A stretch of DNA of 64,000 bases, taken from NCBI RefSeq assembly GCF_004016445.2, contig NZ_SADT02000006.1, positions 310,001-374,000 on the forward strand, in the 5' to 3' direction. A program made the position numbers and the translations under genes. The notes below the pieces were generated by a model. The model was not told the DNA's origin and did no database searches. It saw nothing but the letters and a program-made list of their open reading frames with translations. Origin of the DNA: Mesorhizobium sp. M2E.F.Ca.ET.219.01.1.1. GTDB taxonomy: Bacteria > Pseudomonadota > Alphaproteobacteria > Rhizobiales > Rhizobiaceae. Below are positions 14,975-23,578 of the stretch, in pieces; within the stretch, counting starts at the first letter, position 1; every line of letters begins with the position of its first letter.

Positions 14975-16291
14975 TCAGCCAGCCGCAATCGCGCTCTTCG
15001 CGGGCCGGCCCGCCACATAGACCTCGCGCACGACCCGATCGTCGCCCAGCGTCTGCAGCAGGAACAGTTCCTCGGCCAGCGTCTCCACGGTCTCCATCCT
15101 GAGCCGCATGCCCGGCGTGGCGTGGGCATCGAGCACGACGATGTCGGCATCGGTGCCCTCCTCCAGCGTGCCGACCTTGTCGGCCACCGACAGCGCCTCG
15201 GCGTTGCCGCGCGTCAATTGCCAGAAGGACTGGAACGGGTTCAGCTTCTCGCCGTTCAGCGCGATCACCTTGTAGCCCTCGTCCATGGTGCGCAGCATCG
15301 AATAGTTGGTGCCGCCACCGACATCGGTCGCGGCCGCGATCCGAAGAGGCTTCTCGCGCCGACGATAGCGCTGGTAGTCGAACAGGCCGGATCCGAGGAA
15401 AAGATTGGAGGTCGGGCAGAACACCGCGACCGAGCCAGAGTGCGACAGCGCATCCGCCTCGCGCTCCGACAAATGGATGCAGTGGCCGAACAGGCTCTTT
15501 TTGCCGAGCAGGCCGTAATGCTCATAGACGTCGGTGTAGTCGCGCGACCAGGGATAGAGTTCCTGGGTGAAGGCGACCTCGGCGTGGTTCTCCGACAGAT
15601 GCGTCTGCATGTGGAGGTCGGGATATTCGCGGCAGAGTGCGCCGGCCATCTCCATCTGCTCGGGCGTCGAGGTGATGGCGAAGCGCGGCGTGACGGCATA
15701 GAGCTGGCGGCCCCTCCCGTGCCATTCAGCGATCAGCGCCTTGCTGTCGTCGTAGCCGGTCTGGGGCGTGTCGAGCACGCCGTCCGGCGCGTTGCGGTCC
15801 ATCATCACCTTGCCGGCGATGTTGAGCATGTTGCGCTCATGCGACTCGGCGAAGAAGGCTTCGGCGGACGATTTGTGAACCGAGCAATAGGCGGCGACCG
15901 TCGTCGTGCCGTGGCGCAGCATCTCTTCGAGGAAGAGCCGCGCGATGCGGCGGCCGTGCTGCGCGTTCTGGAATTTCGACTCTTCCGGAAAGGTGTACTT
16001 GTTCAGCCAGTCGAGCAGCTCGGCGCCGTAGGAGGCGATGATCTGCATCTGCGGCACATGGACATGCGCGTCGATGAAGCCCGGCAGGATGAGATGCGGG
16101 CGATGGTCGATCGTCTCGACGTCCGTCGCGGCTTCCTTCAGGACATCGGTATAGGAGCCGGCGGCGACGATCCTGCCATTGTCGATCAGCAGGGCGCCAT
16201 CCTCCTCGTAGCGCCAGGCGGAATGGTCGTCGACCGTTTCAGGCCAACGCAGGAAGGACAGCGTGCGGCCGCGCAGAATTTTCGCTGTCAT
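14975..16291 (-). CDS. guaD: Guanine deaminase
   Basis: A 438-residue amidohydrolase that deaminates guanine to xanthine. The metal ligands are visible: HVHVP after LPGFIDA (about residue 80), His in MQTHLSENHAE, His in LFGHCIHLSE, and the catalytic Asp in AATDVGGGTNYSM. Length and motifs match bacterial GuaD rather than cytosine deaminases or dihydropyrimidinases. ATG 16291 follows GGAAAGTGAGC; the alternative GTG 16297 overlaps the stop of puuD (GTGA). It forms an operon with urate oxidase puuD, so it feeds xanthine toward the xanthine dehydrogenase encoded 7 kb away. Confidence 0.93.
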   Translation of the reverse strand: MTAKILRGRTLSFLRWPETVDDHSAWRYEEDGALLIDNGRIVAAGSYTDVLKEAATDVETIDHRPHLILPGFIDAHVHVPQMQIIASYGAELLDWLNKYTFPEESKFQNAQHGRRIARLFLEEMLRHGTTTVAAYCSVHKSSAEAFFAESHERNMLNIAGKVMMDRNAPDGVLDTPQTGYDDSKALIAEWHGRGRQLYAVTPRFAITSTPEQMEMAGALCREYPDLHMQTHLSENHAEVAFTQELYPWSRDYTDVYEHYGLLGKKSLFGHCIHLSEREADALSHSGSVAVFCPTSNLFLGSGLFDYQRYRRREKPLRIAAATDVGGGTNYSMLRTMDEGYKVIALNGEKLNPFQSFWQLTRGNAEALSVADKVGTLEEGTDADIVVLDAHATPGMRLRMETVETLAEELFLLQTLGDDRVVREVYVAGRPAKSAIAAG

Positions 16292-16293
16292 GC

Positions 16294-17520
16294 TCACTTT
16301 CCGGCGCCTTCGAACCAGGCGACCAGAAGGGCCCGTTCCTGGTCGGTGATCTGGGTGACGTTGGCGGGCGGCATGGCATGCGCCCGGCCGGCCTGGATGT
16401 AGATCTCGCGTGCATGCTCGGCGATGCGCTCGTCGGTGTCGAGCAGCACGCCCTTCGGCGCATGGTAAATGCCTTCATAGACCGGCTCTTCCGTATGGCA
16501 CATGGAGCAGCGGCCGAGCACGGTGTCGCGCACCGCCGGGAAATGGGCCGAGGCGATGTAGACCTGAGCGGCGGCGGAGGCGGCGGAGGTCTTCGGCTCG
16601 CCGGTCAGCACCTTCGGCACGGTCGACAGCCAGATGATGATCATGAACAGCACGGCGGCGCCCAGCCAGGTCCAGGTCGGGTTGCCTTTGCGCGCGTGCA
16701 CCGTGTTGAAATAGTGCCGGATCAGCACGCCGATGATGAAGACCAGCGAGGCGATAACCCAGTTGAACTGCGTGCCGAAGGCCAGCGGGTAGTGGTTCGA
16801 CAGCATCAGGAACAGGACCGGCAAGGTCAGATAGTTGTTGTGCAGCGAGCGCTGCTTGGCGATCTTGCCGTATTTCGGATCAGGCTTGCGGCCGGCGATC
16901 AGGTCGGCGACGACGATCTTCTGGTTGGGGATGATGACCATGAAGACATTGGCCGACATGATCGTGGCGGTGATGGCGCCGAGATGCAGGAAGGCGGCGC
17001 GGCCGGAGAAGAGATGGGTGAGCCCCCAGGCGATGAAGACTAGCACGCCGTAAAGCACCAGCATCAGCCCGGTATCGCTTTTGCCGAGCGGCGAGCGGCA
17101 GAGGAGATCGTAGACGATCCAGCCGACGCCGATGGTGGCCAGCGACAGAAGAATGCCGACCGGCGCCGAGATGTTGAGCACGTTGGGATCGATCAGGAAG
17201 AGATCGGCGCCGGCATAGTAGACCACGCAGAGCATGGCGAAGCCCGACAGCCAGGTGGCATAGGACTCCCATTTGAACCAGGTGAGGTGTTCCGGCATCT
17301 CGGCCGGCGCCACCAGGTATTTCTGGATGTGGTAGAAGCCGCCGCCATGCACCTGCCATTCCTCGCCGAAGGCGCCGGCAGGCAGGCCGGGACGCTGGCG
17401 CAGCCCGAGGTCGAGGGCGACGAAATAGAAGGAAGAGCCGATCCAGGCGATGCCGGTGATGACATGCAGCCAGCGGACGGCGAAGCTCAGCCAATCCCAG
17501 AAAATCGCAAAATCCATCAT
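16294..17520 (-). CDS. puuD: Membrane urate oxidase with cytochrome c domain
   Basis: A 408-residue PuuD-type urate hydroxylase. Residues 1-300 carry about eight membrane helices, beginning with WLSFAVRWLHVITGIAWIGS. The C-terminus (about 320-405) is a c-type cytochrome with the heme motif CSMCH and axial Met in HAMPPANVT. It converts urate to 5-hydroxyisourate while passing electrons to the respiratory chain, replacing soluble uricase. It is divergent from a LysR gene and overlaps guaD, and the next enzyme of the pathway (uraH) lies in the xdh operon. ATG 17520 is followed by a second Met. Confidence 0.93.
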   Translation of the reverse strand: MMDFAIFWDWLSFAVRWLHVITGIAWIGSSFYFVALDLGLRQRPGLPAGAFGEEWQVHGGGFYHIQKYLVAPAEMPEHLTWFKWESYATWLSGFAMLCVVYYAGADLFLIDPNVLNISAPVGILLSLATIGVGWIVYDLLCRSPLGKSDTGLMLVLYGVLVFIAWGLTHLFSGRAAFLHLGAITATIMSANVFMVIIPNQKIVVADLIAGRKPDPKYGKIAKQRSLHNNYLTLPVLFLMLSNHYPLAFGTQFNWVIASLVFIIGVLIRHYFNTVHARKGNPTWTWLGAAVLFMIIIWLSTVPKVLTGEPKTSAASAAAQVYIASAHFPAVRDTVLGRCSMCHTEEPVYEGIYHAPKGVLLDTDERIAEHAREIYIQAGRAHAMPPANVTQITDQERALLVAWFEGAGK

Positions 17521-17664
17521 TGTGTCGCCCCTGGGAAATCGTCCCTGCCGATGAGAGCGACTTTACGGTGTGCAGCGCAAACGAAAAGAGGCGAGGCGCG
17601 CGATGACTTTCAAAAAAAAATGGAAAATACTAGGCTGTCCCTCGCAGCCGTCTGAAAGCCACGC

Positions 17665-18585
17665 ATGGCCTATCTCGACAACATCGCCGTCTTCGTCCGC
17701 GTCGTCGAGCTTGGCAATCTGTCGGCGGCGGGGCGTGACATGCGCATTTCGCCGGCCGTCGCGTCAAACCGCATCAAGGAGTTGGAGAAACATCTCGGCG
17801 TCCGGCTGTTCAACCGCACGACAAGGCAGTTGATGCCGACCGAGCACGGCACGGTGTTCTACACCGGCGCCAAGCAGGTGCTGGACGCCATCACCGAGGC
17901 GGAAGCCGCGGTCGCAGCACTTTCCGGCCAGCCGCGCGGCACGATCCGGGTGACGGCGCCGCTCGGCCTTGGACGGCGGCTGATCGCCTCGGGCATCCCG
18001 GATTTCCACGACAAATATCCAGACATCGAGGTGCGTCTCAGGCTCTCCGACCACAATGTCGACATCATGAAGGAAGGCATCGACGTCGCCTTCCGCCTCG
18101 GCATCATCGAGGATTCCAGCCTCAGGATGCGCGGTATCATGGAATGCGAGCGCGTGCTGGTGGCCTCGCCGAAATATCTGGAGGCGCGCGGCGAACCGGC
18201 CGAGCCGCAGGAACTGGTCGGCAGGAAGCACGACTGCCTGATGCTGCGCTATGCCGGCGCGCGCGAATATGTCTGGACGCTGCAGACGCCGAGCGGCCAG
18301 CAGAAGTTCGAGGTGCACGGCCCTTACGACACAGACGACGGCGACGTGTTGACCGGCTGGGCGCTGTCGGGCCGCGGCATCATCAACAAGCCGCGTTTCG
18401 AGGTGGAACCCTTCATCCGCGACCGCCGGCTGAAGGTGATCCTGCCCCAGACGCCGCCGACGCCGGTGCAGTTCGCCGCCGTCTATCCGCACAAGAAGCT
18501 GCAGGACCCGAAGGTGCGGCTGCTGCTCGACTTCATGGCCGAGCGCTGCCAGCGGCTGATCAAGGATATTCTTGCGGGGAAGTAG
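17665..18585 (+). CDS. LysR-family transcriptional regulator
   Basis: A 306-residue LysR regulator. The N-terminal winged helix-turn-helix includes LGNLSAAGRDMRISPAVASNR and the usual LEKHLGVRLFNRTTR. The effector-binding domain runs from about 90 to 300 (GTIRVTAPLGLGRRLIASGIPDF). It is of the CrgA/DsdC-like subgroup in which FNRTTRQLMPTEHG follows. It is divergent from puuD-guaD with 144 bases between, the standard position for a regulator of that operon; a purine intermediate as co-inducer is likely but not shown. A hairpin repeat copy begins just after its stop. Confidence 0.9.
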   Translation: MAYLDNIAVFVRVVELGNLSAAGRDMRISPAVASNRIKELEKHLGVRLFNRTTRQLMPTEHGTVFYTGAKQVLDAITEAEAAVAALSGQPRGTIRVTAPLGLGRRLIASGIPDFHDKYPDIEVRLRLSDHNVDIMKEGIDVAFRLGIIEDSSLRMRGIMECERVLVASPKYLEARGEPAEPQELVGRKHDCLMLRYAGAREYVWTLQTPSGQQKFEVHGPYDTDDGDVLTGWALSGRGIINKPRFEVEPFIRDRRLKVILPQTPPTPVQFAAVYPHKKLQDPKVRLLLDFMAERCQRLIKDILAGK

Positions 18586-18599
18586 CGGTGGCTTTGCCT

Positions 18600-18840
18600 C
18601 GGGATTGGCCGAAGCCTCCGTGACGTCGTCATCCACGGGCGGAGCGACGCGTAGCGGCGCGCAGACCCGAGGATCCATTCCGTGACCTTAATCGTATGGT
18701 GCAGCGGAGCAGAATTCTGCTTCGTTGGGCGGCGCCTCGACGTCACGGAATGGATTCTATGATTTGCGCCGCGTCGCTTCGCTCCTTGCTCCGCCATAGA
18801 ATGACGGCCGCGAGAGGCGTTCACGGCTAATCGCCGAAAC
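18600..18840. repeat. Long-hairpin intergenic repeat, copy C
   Basis: Begins GGGATTGGCCGAAGCC and continues GACGTCGTCATCCACGGGC, almost identical to copy A over the left arm. The loop has AGCGGAGCAGAATTCTGCTT and the right arm CACGGAATGGATTCTATG then GCTCCGCCATAGAATGACG. It starts 15 bases after the LysR stop. The remaining gap to 19011 shows no gene other than a weak upstream extension of the LLM reading frame. Confidence 0.8.
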
Positions 18841-19011
18841 ATGTGGCCGCCAACATGACATTCGGGCCAAGGCCTCTGCCTCGACGCAGAAGAATGCTGG
18901 CCGGCAAGTGACAGGCTGGTGGCCTACTCCGTCCCGTTGCCATGCGCGAAGAGGGGCCTAGGTTGGTGGCCAGACGTCTGCCCGATTTCAGGGCAGGCGA
19001 AGGGCCGCCAC

Positions 19012-19974
19012 ATGCATTTCGCCGTTTCGCTCAACATCGCAGCCACAGGGCAAGACGTCCTGGAATTCGGCCAGATCAGCGCGTTCATACGGCAGGCGGA
19101 AGCGGCCGGTGTGGATATGGTCATCATTTCCGACGTCGCCGACGAGCCTTCGACCAGCCCGTTCGAAGCAACCACGCTGCTGGCCGCGCTGGCCACAGTG
19201 ACGGAGAGGATCGGCCTCGTGGCCAGCGCCTCGACGCTGGCGCACCAGCCCTACAATCTGGCGCGCCGGTTTGCCTCGCTCGAGGTCATCAGCCACGGCC
19301 GCATCGGCTGGAACGCAACGCTGAGGCAGAACCCGCGCGAGGCGGCGAATTTCAGCCGCCCAGAAGGGTTTTCGGACGACGACTTTCGCCGCCGCGCGGA
19401 AGAATATATCGGCATAGTCCAGGGGCTGTGGCAGGGCTGGGACCGGGACGCCTTGCTGTTGGACAAGGCGGGCGGCCGGTTTCACGATCCCGACGGGATG
19501 CATTTCCTCGACCATAGGGGCGAGTTCTTCGCGGTGCGCGGGCCGCTCAATGTCGCGCGCTCGCCGCAGGACACGCCTGTGCTGGTCATGTCCGGCTTAA
19601 ACGAGACCGATCGCGACTTCGCGAGCCGTGTCGCCGACGTCATCCTGATCGCGGAACAGTCGGCCGAGGCTGCCAAGGTTGCTAGCGCCGATTTGAGACG
19701 CCGGGCGCTTGCCGCCGACCGCAAACCGGAAGCCCAGAAGGTGCTGCTGACGGTCGCCATTGAATCCGAGCCGCCTATCGACGGGCTTCGAAGCTTGCTG
19801 GGCTCGAGCGGCTGTGACGGCTTCAATTTTGTTTTGCCGGCTGATGTCGCGGCACTTCAGAATTTTACCGACCGCGTTTTGCCGGAGCTCCAGCGCCACG
19901 GCCTCGCCGGCCAGGGCCAGCAAGGCACGACGCTGCGCGCACATCTTGGCCTCGGTACAGGAGGCGCAAAATGA
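19012..19974 (+). CDS. LLM-class flavin-dependent oxidoreductase
   Basis: A 320-residue luciferase-like monooxygenase of the NtaA/SnaA/DszA type. Seen: FAVSLNIAATGQDV at the N-terminus, VDMVIISDVADEP, the flavin-site segment LVASASTLAHQPYNLARRFASLEVISHGRIGWNATL, and VRGPLNVARSPQDTPVLVMSG. Such enzymes use reduced FMN from a separate reductase to oxygenate small substrates. It is somewhat short for this subfamily (usually 400 or more residues), lacking some insertions. The start at 19012 follows GGGCAGGCGAAGGG. It overlaps the following LLM gene by four bases, so the two are co-translated and may share a substrate. Confidence 0.88.
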   Translation: MHFAVSLNIAATGQDVLEFGQISAFIRQAEAAGVDMVIISDVADEPSTSPFEATTLLAALATVTERIGLVASASTLAHQPYNLARRFASLEVISHGRIGWNATLRQNPREAANFSRPEGFSDDDFRRRAEEYIGIVQGLWQGWDRDALLLDKAGGRFHDPDGMHFLDHRGEFFAVRGPLNVARSPQDTPVLVMSGLNETDRDFASRVADVILIAEQSAEAAKVASADLRRRALAADRKPEAQKVLLTVAIESEPPIDGLRSLLGSSGCDGFNFVLPADVAALQNFTDRVLPELQRHGLAGQGQQGTTLRAHLGLGTGGAK

Positions 19975-21236
19975 GCGCGCGCCAGATGAAGCTCGGCCTG
20001 TTCCTGTGGGCGACCGGCCATCATATCGCCGCCTGGCGGCATCCGGACGCGCATGTCACGGCCGGCATCGATATCGACCATTACATCGCGCTGGCGCGCA
20101 TGGCCGAGGCGGCGAAGTTCGACATGGTGTTCTGCGAGGATGCCGCCGGCCTGCGTGAAGCCAACGTCAACATTGCCAGCCAGACCTCACGCTCGATCGG
20201 CTTCGAGCCGATCAGCCTGCTTTCAGCCCTTGCCGCGCAGACCGAACGCATCGGCTTGGTTTCGACGGCATCGACCAGCTACAACGAGCCCTACGGACTG
20301 GCGCGCATGTTCGCCTCGCTCGACAATCTGAGCGGCGGGCGCGCCGGCTGGAATCTCGTCACGTCGGCGAGCCCGATCGAGGCCGCGAATTTCGGCGCGA
20401 CGGGGCTGCGCCCGCATGCCGACCGCTATGCGCGGGCACGCGAGTTCGCCACGGTGATCACCGGGCTCTGGCATCGCAAGCCTGCCGGCTATGACGGCGA
20501 GAGCTTCTCGGTGCGCGATCCGCTCGACATCCCGCCCTCGCCGCAGGGCGCGCCGGTGATGGTGCAAGCCGGAGCCTCGGACGACGGCAAGGATCTGGCC
20601 GCGCGCACCGCCGATGTCGTGTTCTCGGCGGCGCAGACTTTCGAGGAGGCCAAGGCCTTTTACGACGATCTCAAGGGGCGGCTCGCCGCCCATGGCCGCC
20701 AGCCGGACGATGTGAAGATCATGCCCGGTGTGGCGCCGATCGTCGCCGCCACGAAAGCTGAAGCGCAGGCGAAATACGACTCGCTGCAGGAATTGATCCC
20801 CGACGATGTGGGCGTGGCGCTGCTCTCCAGCTACCTCAGCATCTCCGATCTTGGTCGCTACCCGATCGACGGGCCGCTGCCCGAGCTGCCGGAGAGCGAA
20901 GGCATGAAGAGCCGGCAGGCGCTGGTCATCGAGCAGGCGCGGCGCGACGGCCTCTCGATCCGCGAGCTGGCGCGTTACTTTGCCGGCGCGCGCGGTCATT
21001 GGCGGGTCGTCGGCACGGCCGGAGAGATCGCCGGCGAGTTGCAGGCGCGCTTCGAAGGCGGCGCCGCCGATGGATTCAACGTCATGCCATCCTGGTTCCC
21101 GGGCGAGCTCGACGCTTTCGCGACGCTGGTGGTGCCGGAACTGCAGCGGCGCGGCCTGTTCCGCAAGGACTATGAAGGCCGCACGCTGCGGGACCATCTC
21201 GGCCTCAAGCGGCCGATCCAGGCATTCAATCCATAA
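19971..21236 (+). CDS. LLM-class flavin-dependent monooxygenase (NtaA/SnaA/DszA type)
   Basis: A 421-residue full-length member of the NtaA/SnaA/DszA subgroup. Motifs include MKLGLFLWATGHHIAAWRHP at the N-terminus, RIGLVSTASTSYNEPYGLARMFASLDNLSGGRAGWNLVTS (flavin pocket; bases about 20248-20368) and GRTLRDHLGLKRP at the C-terminus. It probably uses FMNH2 and oxygen to cleave or hydroxylate a sulphur, nitrogen or chelate compound; the substrate is not identifiable. The ATG overlaps the preceding LLM stop (ATGA). Its last 11 bases overlap the end of the convergent PhzF gene. Lying inside the purine region, it might act on a purine-like nitrogen heterocycle, but that is only inference. Confidence 0.9.
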   Translation: MSARQMKLGLFLWATGHHIAAWRHPDAHVTAGIDIDHYIALARMAEAAKFDMVFCEDAAGLREANVNIASQTSRSIGFEPISLLSALAAQTERIGLVSTASTSYNEPYGLARMFASLDNLSGGRAGWNLVTSASPIEAANFGATGLRPHADRYARAREFATVITGLWHRKPAGYDGESFSVRDPLDIPPSPQGAPVMVQAGASDDGKDLAARTADVVFSAAQTFEEAKAFYDDLKGRLAAHGRQPDDVKIMPGVAPIVAATKAEAQAKYDSLQELIPDDVGVALLSSYLSISDLGRYPIDGPLPELPESEGMKSRQALVIEQARRDGLSIRELARYFAGARGHWRVVGTAGEIAGELQARFEGGAADGFNVMPSWFPGELDAFATLVVPELQRRGLFRKDYEGRTLRDHLGLKRPIQAFNP

Positions 21237-22056
21237 GCCGCGCCGTTCCCGAAACCCGGATCGAACTGCCCAGCGTCGGCGGAATATCGGCATGGAGCCG
21301 CGAGCGCATGCCCATGTCCTCGCCCTGGACGACGTCGATCGCGCCGCCATGCGGCCAGCCGAGATCGCGCAGATAGCCGGCAAAGGCAGCGGTCGCCGCG
21401 CCTGTCGCCGGATCCTCATAGACGCCGCCGGAGGCGAATGGATTACGGGTGTGGAACAAGCGCGGCGTCTCGGCGTAAGCGAGCAGGATGGTGACCAGGC
21501 CTTCGCGCCGCATGAAAGACTGGCCCTGCTTCAGGTCATAGGCCATGCCGGCCAGCGCCGCGCGCGACTTCAGCGCCAGCACAAGATGATCGGCGCCGCC
21601 ATGGATCAGGGCTGGCGGAATGGCCGGATCGAGATCGCCCGGCTGATAACCGAACAGCGCCGATGCCTCGCCGGCCAGTTCCGACGAAGCCGGCCGGCTG
21701 CGCGTCGGCGGCGACTGGAGGGCAGCAGCGACGTTGGCGCCGTCGCAAAAACCTTCGACGGTGATGTTCGCCTGGTTGAGGATCAGCGAGAAGACGCCAT
21801 TGCCGAACTTCCTGACCAGCGCGGCGCCCAGCGCGATGGTGGCGTGGCCGCAGAAGGGCACTTCCGACTCCGGCGAAAAGTAGCGCACGCGCCAGCCGCC
21901 GCCTTCGGGTGCCGCGAAGGCGGTTTCCGAGAAGCCCACCTCGGCTGCGACGCGCTGCATCTCGGCCGCGTCCGGCAAGGCCTCGCCGATCACCACGCCG
22001 GCCGGATTGCCGCCGGTGTTGCCGTCCGAAAAGGCTGCGATCTTCAATACGTCCAT
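21226..22056 (-). CDS. PhzF-family isomerase-like protein
   Basis: A 276-residue member of the PhzF phenazine biosynthesis-like family (diaminopimelate epimerase fold). It begins MDVLKIAAFSDGNTGGNPAGVV, carries the catalytic Glu in EVGFSETAFA (about residue 45) and the PFCGHATIALG motif. No other phenazine genes are present, so it is one of the many PhzF-like isomerases of unknown substrate. The start at 22056 is at the family-typical N-terminus; the open frame continues upstream into repeat sequence. It is convergent with the LLM pair and in the same direction as xdhC. Confidence 0.88.
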   Translation of the reverse strand: MDVLKIAAFSDGNTGGNPAGVVIGEALPDAAEMQRVAAEVGFSETAFAAPEGGGWRVRYFSPESEVPFCGHATIALGAALVRKFGNGVFSLILNQANITVEGFCDGANVAAALQSPPTRSRPASSELAGEASALFGYQPGDLDPAIPPALIHGGADHLVLALKSRAALAGMAYDLKQGQSFMRREGLVTILLAYAETPRLFHTRNPFASGGVYEDPATGAATAAFAGYLRDLGWPHGGAIDVVQGEDMGMRSRLHADIPPTLGSSIRVSGTARLMD

Positions 22057-22219
22057 GGTCCTGGCCTCGTTTGCATGAGGCGCAACAAACACGTTTCGAG
22101 CTGCTTTGGGAAATGACGAAACCGGCGAGCAGCGGTGAGCTTCAGTCACACCTGCAGTCGGAGTCGCGCGCTGTGACTGGCGTGACTGATCGGGGCCAAG
22201 GCTTGATTGCGACTTGGTT

Positions 22220-22380
22220 CCCCCAATCCGTCGCTGCTTCGCAGCGCCACCTTTCCCCCCTCCGGAGGGAAAGGAAGGGAGCCTTGCTGGACGAGCGTTG
22301 ATGGCAAAAAGCTGGAGCCTTTCCTCTACCCCGTCGATCGGGGGAGAGGTGGCTCGGCGAAGCCGAGACGGAGTGGGGGT
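22220..22380. repeat. RIME-like palindromic repeat, copy 2
   Basis: Left arm CCCCCAATCCGTCGCTGCTT...GCGCCACCTTTCCCCCC, right arm GGGGGAGAGGTGGCTCGGCG...GAGACGGAGTGGGGG: an imperfect inverted repeat of about 160 bases in the PhzF-xdhC gap. The rest of 22057-22509 holds no recognisable gene. Confidence 0.7.
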
Positions 22381-22494
22381 CGACCAGCGCTGCATTGGAC
22401 AATACATGCGCCAAGCTGCGCCGTAGCCCACTTTGTGGGGCGAGGAACCCAAGCTTTCCAAGATCGCGACGGCCAGTAGCTGGGTTTCCTGCCT

Positions 22495-22522
22495 ATATGG
22501 CCGGCTGGACTAACCGGCCATC
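22495..22522 (-). terminator. Hairpin overlapping the xdhC stop codon
   Basis: ATGGCCGG and CCGGCCAT form a perfect 8-bp stem with the TAG stop of xdhC in the loop. There is no T-tract after it on the minus strand, so it may be a message-stabilising or Rho-linked end rather than a classical terminator. Confidence 0.4.
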
Positions 22523-23526
22523 GCCTTTTCAGCGCCGGCCGCGCTTAGCGCATCCGTTGCATGCGAGGCCAGCGCCGTCATGATCTCGGCGGCGGCAAGT
22601 GCTGCGATAACCGGAGGGCGCTTATCCTTCACCGCATTGCCGCCGATCGGCGAGACGAGCCGGTCGAACTGCGCTTCGCTGCCCTCGGCAGACTTCAGGA
22701 ACCAGTTCCTGAAGGTCGCCTTCTTCGTCTTCGAGCCGATCATGCCGACATAGGCGGCGTCGTCGCGCTTCAGGGCCTCGGCGACGATCAGGAAATCCAG
22801 CGCATGATCGTGGGTCAGGATGGCGAAGGCAGATCCCGCCGGCGCCTCGCGCACCACGGCTTCGGGCATCGGCGTCAACCGAGCCTCCACCGTTTCCGGC
22901 ATGCCTTCCAATGCCTCGGATCGGGTCTCGACGACGACGACGTGGATCGGCAGCAGCGCCAGCGACGCGGCAAGCGCCTGGCCGACATGGCCGCCGCCGA
23001 AGAGATAGACATGCGGAAGATGCGCCTCTTCCGATTGAGCCCTGGCGATCAGCTGCTGCTCCAGCGAGCCATCAACGATCCGGATCGACACCTCGACACG
23101 CCCGCCGCAGCATTGGCCGATCTCCGGCCCGAGCGGAACGTCGAGCGTGGCGCAGACTTCATCGACCGCAATGCGCGTTTCGTTACCCTCCCCCTCGTGG
23201 GGAGGATCGGAAAGCAGACGGCGCGAACTGGTGTTTGCTCTGCGGGGTGGGGGCATGGAGACGCCGCGCCCCCCTCCCCGGCCGACTTCGTCGTCCGACC
23301 CTCCCCACAAGGGGGAGGGTAAGGAGCGGAGCATCTGCCGCGCCTTGTCGATCGCCATATATTCGAGCTGGCCGCCGCCGATCGTGCCGAAAATGGCCGA
23401 TGCCGAGACAAGCATGAAGGCGCCGGCCTCGCGCGGCGTCGAGCCCTTCGTGGCCGCGACCTCGACGAGCGCGACGCGGCCGGCCTGGCCGAGAAACGCC
23501 TTCAGACTTTGCACTTTCGAGTTCAT
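22510..23526 (-). CDS. xdhC: Xanthine dehydrogenase accessory protein, with an in-frame repeat insertion
   Basis: A 338-residue XdhC/CoxI-family protein that inserts the sulphurated molybdenum cofactor into xanthine dehydrogenase. Seen: VAATKGSTPREAGAFMLVS at the N-terminus and the C-terminal Rossmann motif VYLFGGGHVGQALAASL with DFLIVAEALKRDDAAYVGMIGS. Between them, residues about 69-115 are not family sequence: they are encoded by a 140-base RIME-like palindrome that stays in frame, rich in Pro, Gly and Arg. The insert falls in the linker between the two conserved regions, so activity may survive. The start at 23526 has AGGA nine bases upstream. It follows xdhB in the operon. Confidence 0.92.
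   Translation of the reverse strand: MNSKVQSLKAFLGQAGRVALVEVAATKGSTPREAGAFMLVSASAIFGTIGGGQLEYMAIDKARQMLRSLPSPLWGGSDDEVGRGGGRGVSMPPPRRANTSSRRLLSDPPHEGEGNETRIAVDEVCATLDVPLGPEIGQCCGGRVEVSIRIVDGSLEQQLIARAQSEEAHLPHVYLFGGGHVGQALAASLALLPIHVVVVETRSEALEGMPETVEARLTPMPEAVVREAPAGSAFAILTHDHALDFLIVAEALKRDDAAYVGMIGSKTKKATFRNWFLKSAEGSEAQFDRLVSPIGGNAVKDKRPPVIAALAAAEIMTALASHATDALSAAGAEKAMAG
23183..23322. repeat. RIME-like palindrome inserted in frame within xdhC, copy 3
   Basis: Ends are TTACCCTCCCCCTCGTGG and CCACAAGGGGGAGGGTAA, near-perfect inverted repeats of about 28 bases (TTACCCTCC...GGATCGG against CCGACCCTCC...GGGTAA). The inner part carries CCCCCTCCCCGGCCGACTTCGTCG. It is bounded by conserved xdhC coding sequence on both sides, and the reading frame passes through without a stop. 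Confidence 0.85.
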
Positions 23527-23578
23527 CGTCTGCATTCCTGTCGCCGAAATATAGGGTTTTTCGGCCCGAATTGCACGT

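Noticed and set aside
14612..16402. Plus-strand open frame of 596 codons
   Set aside because: Antisense to guanine deaminase, which has complete metal motifs; the plus-strand product has no recognisable domain.
22510..23526. xdhC as a pseudogene broken by the repeat
   Set aside because: The frame is intact through the repeat, and both conserved halves are present in the same frame.
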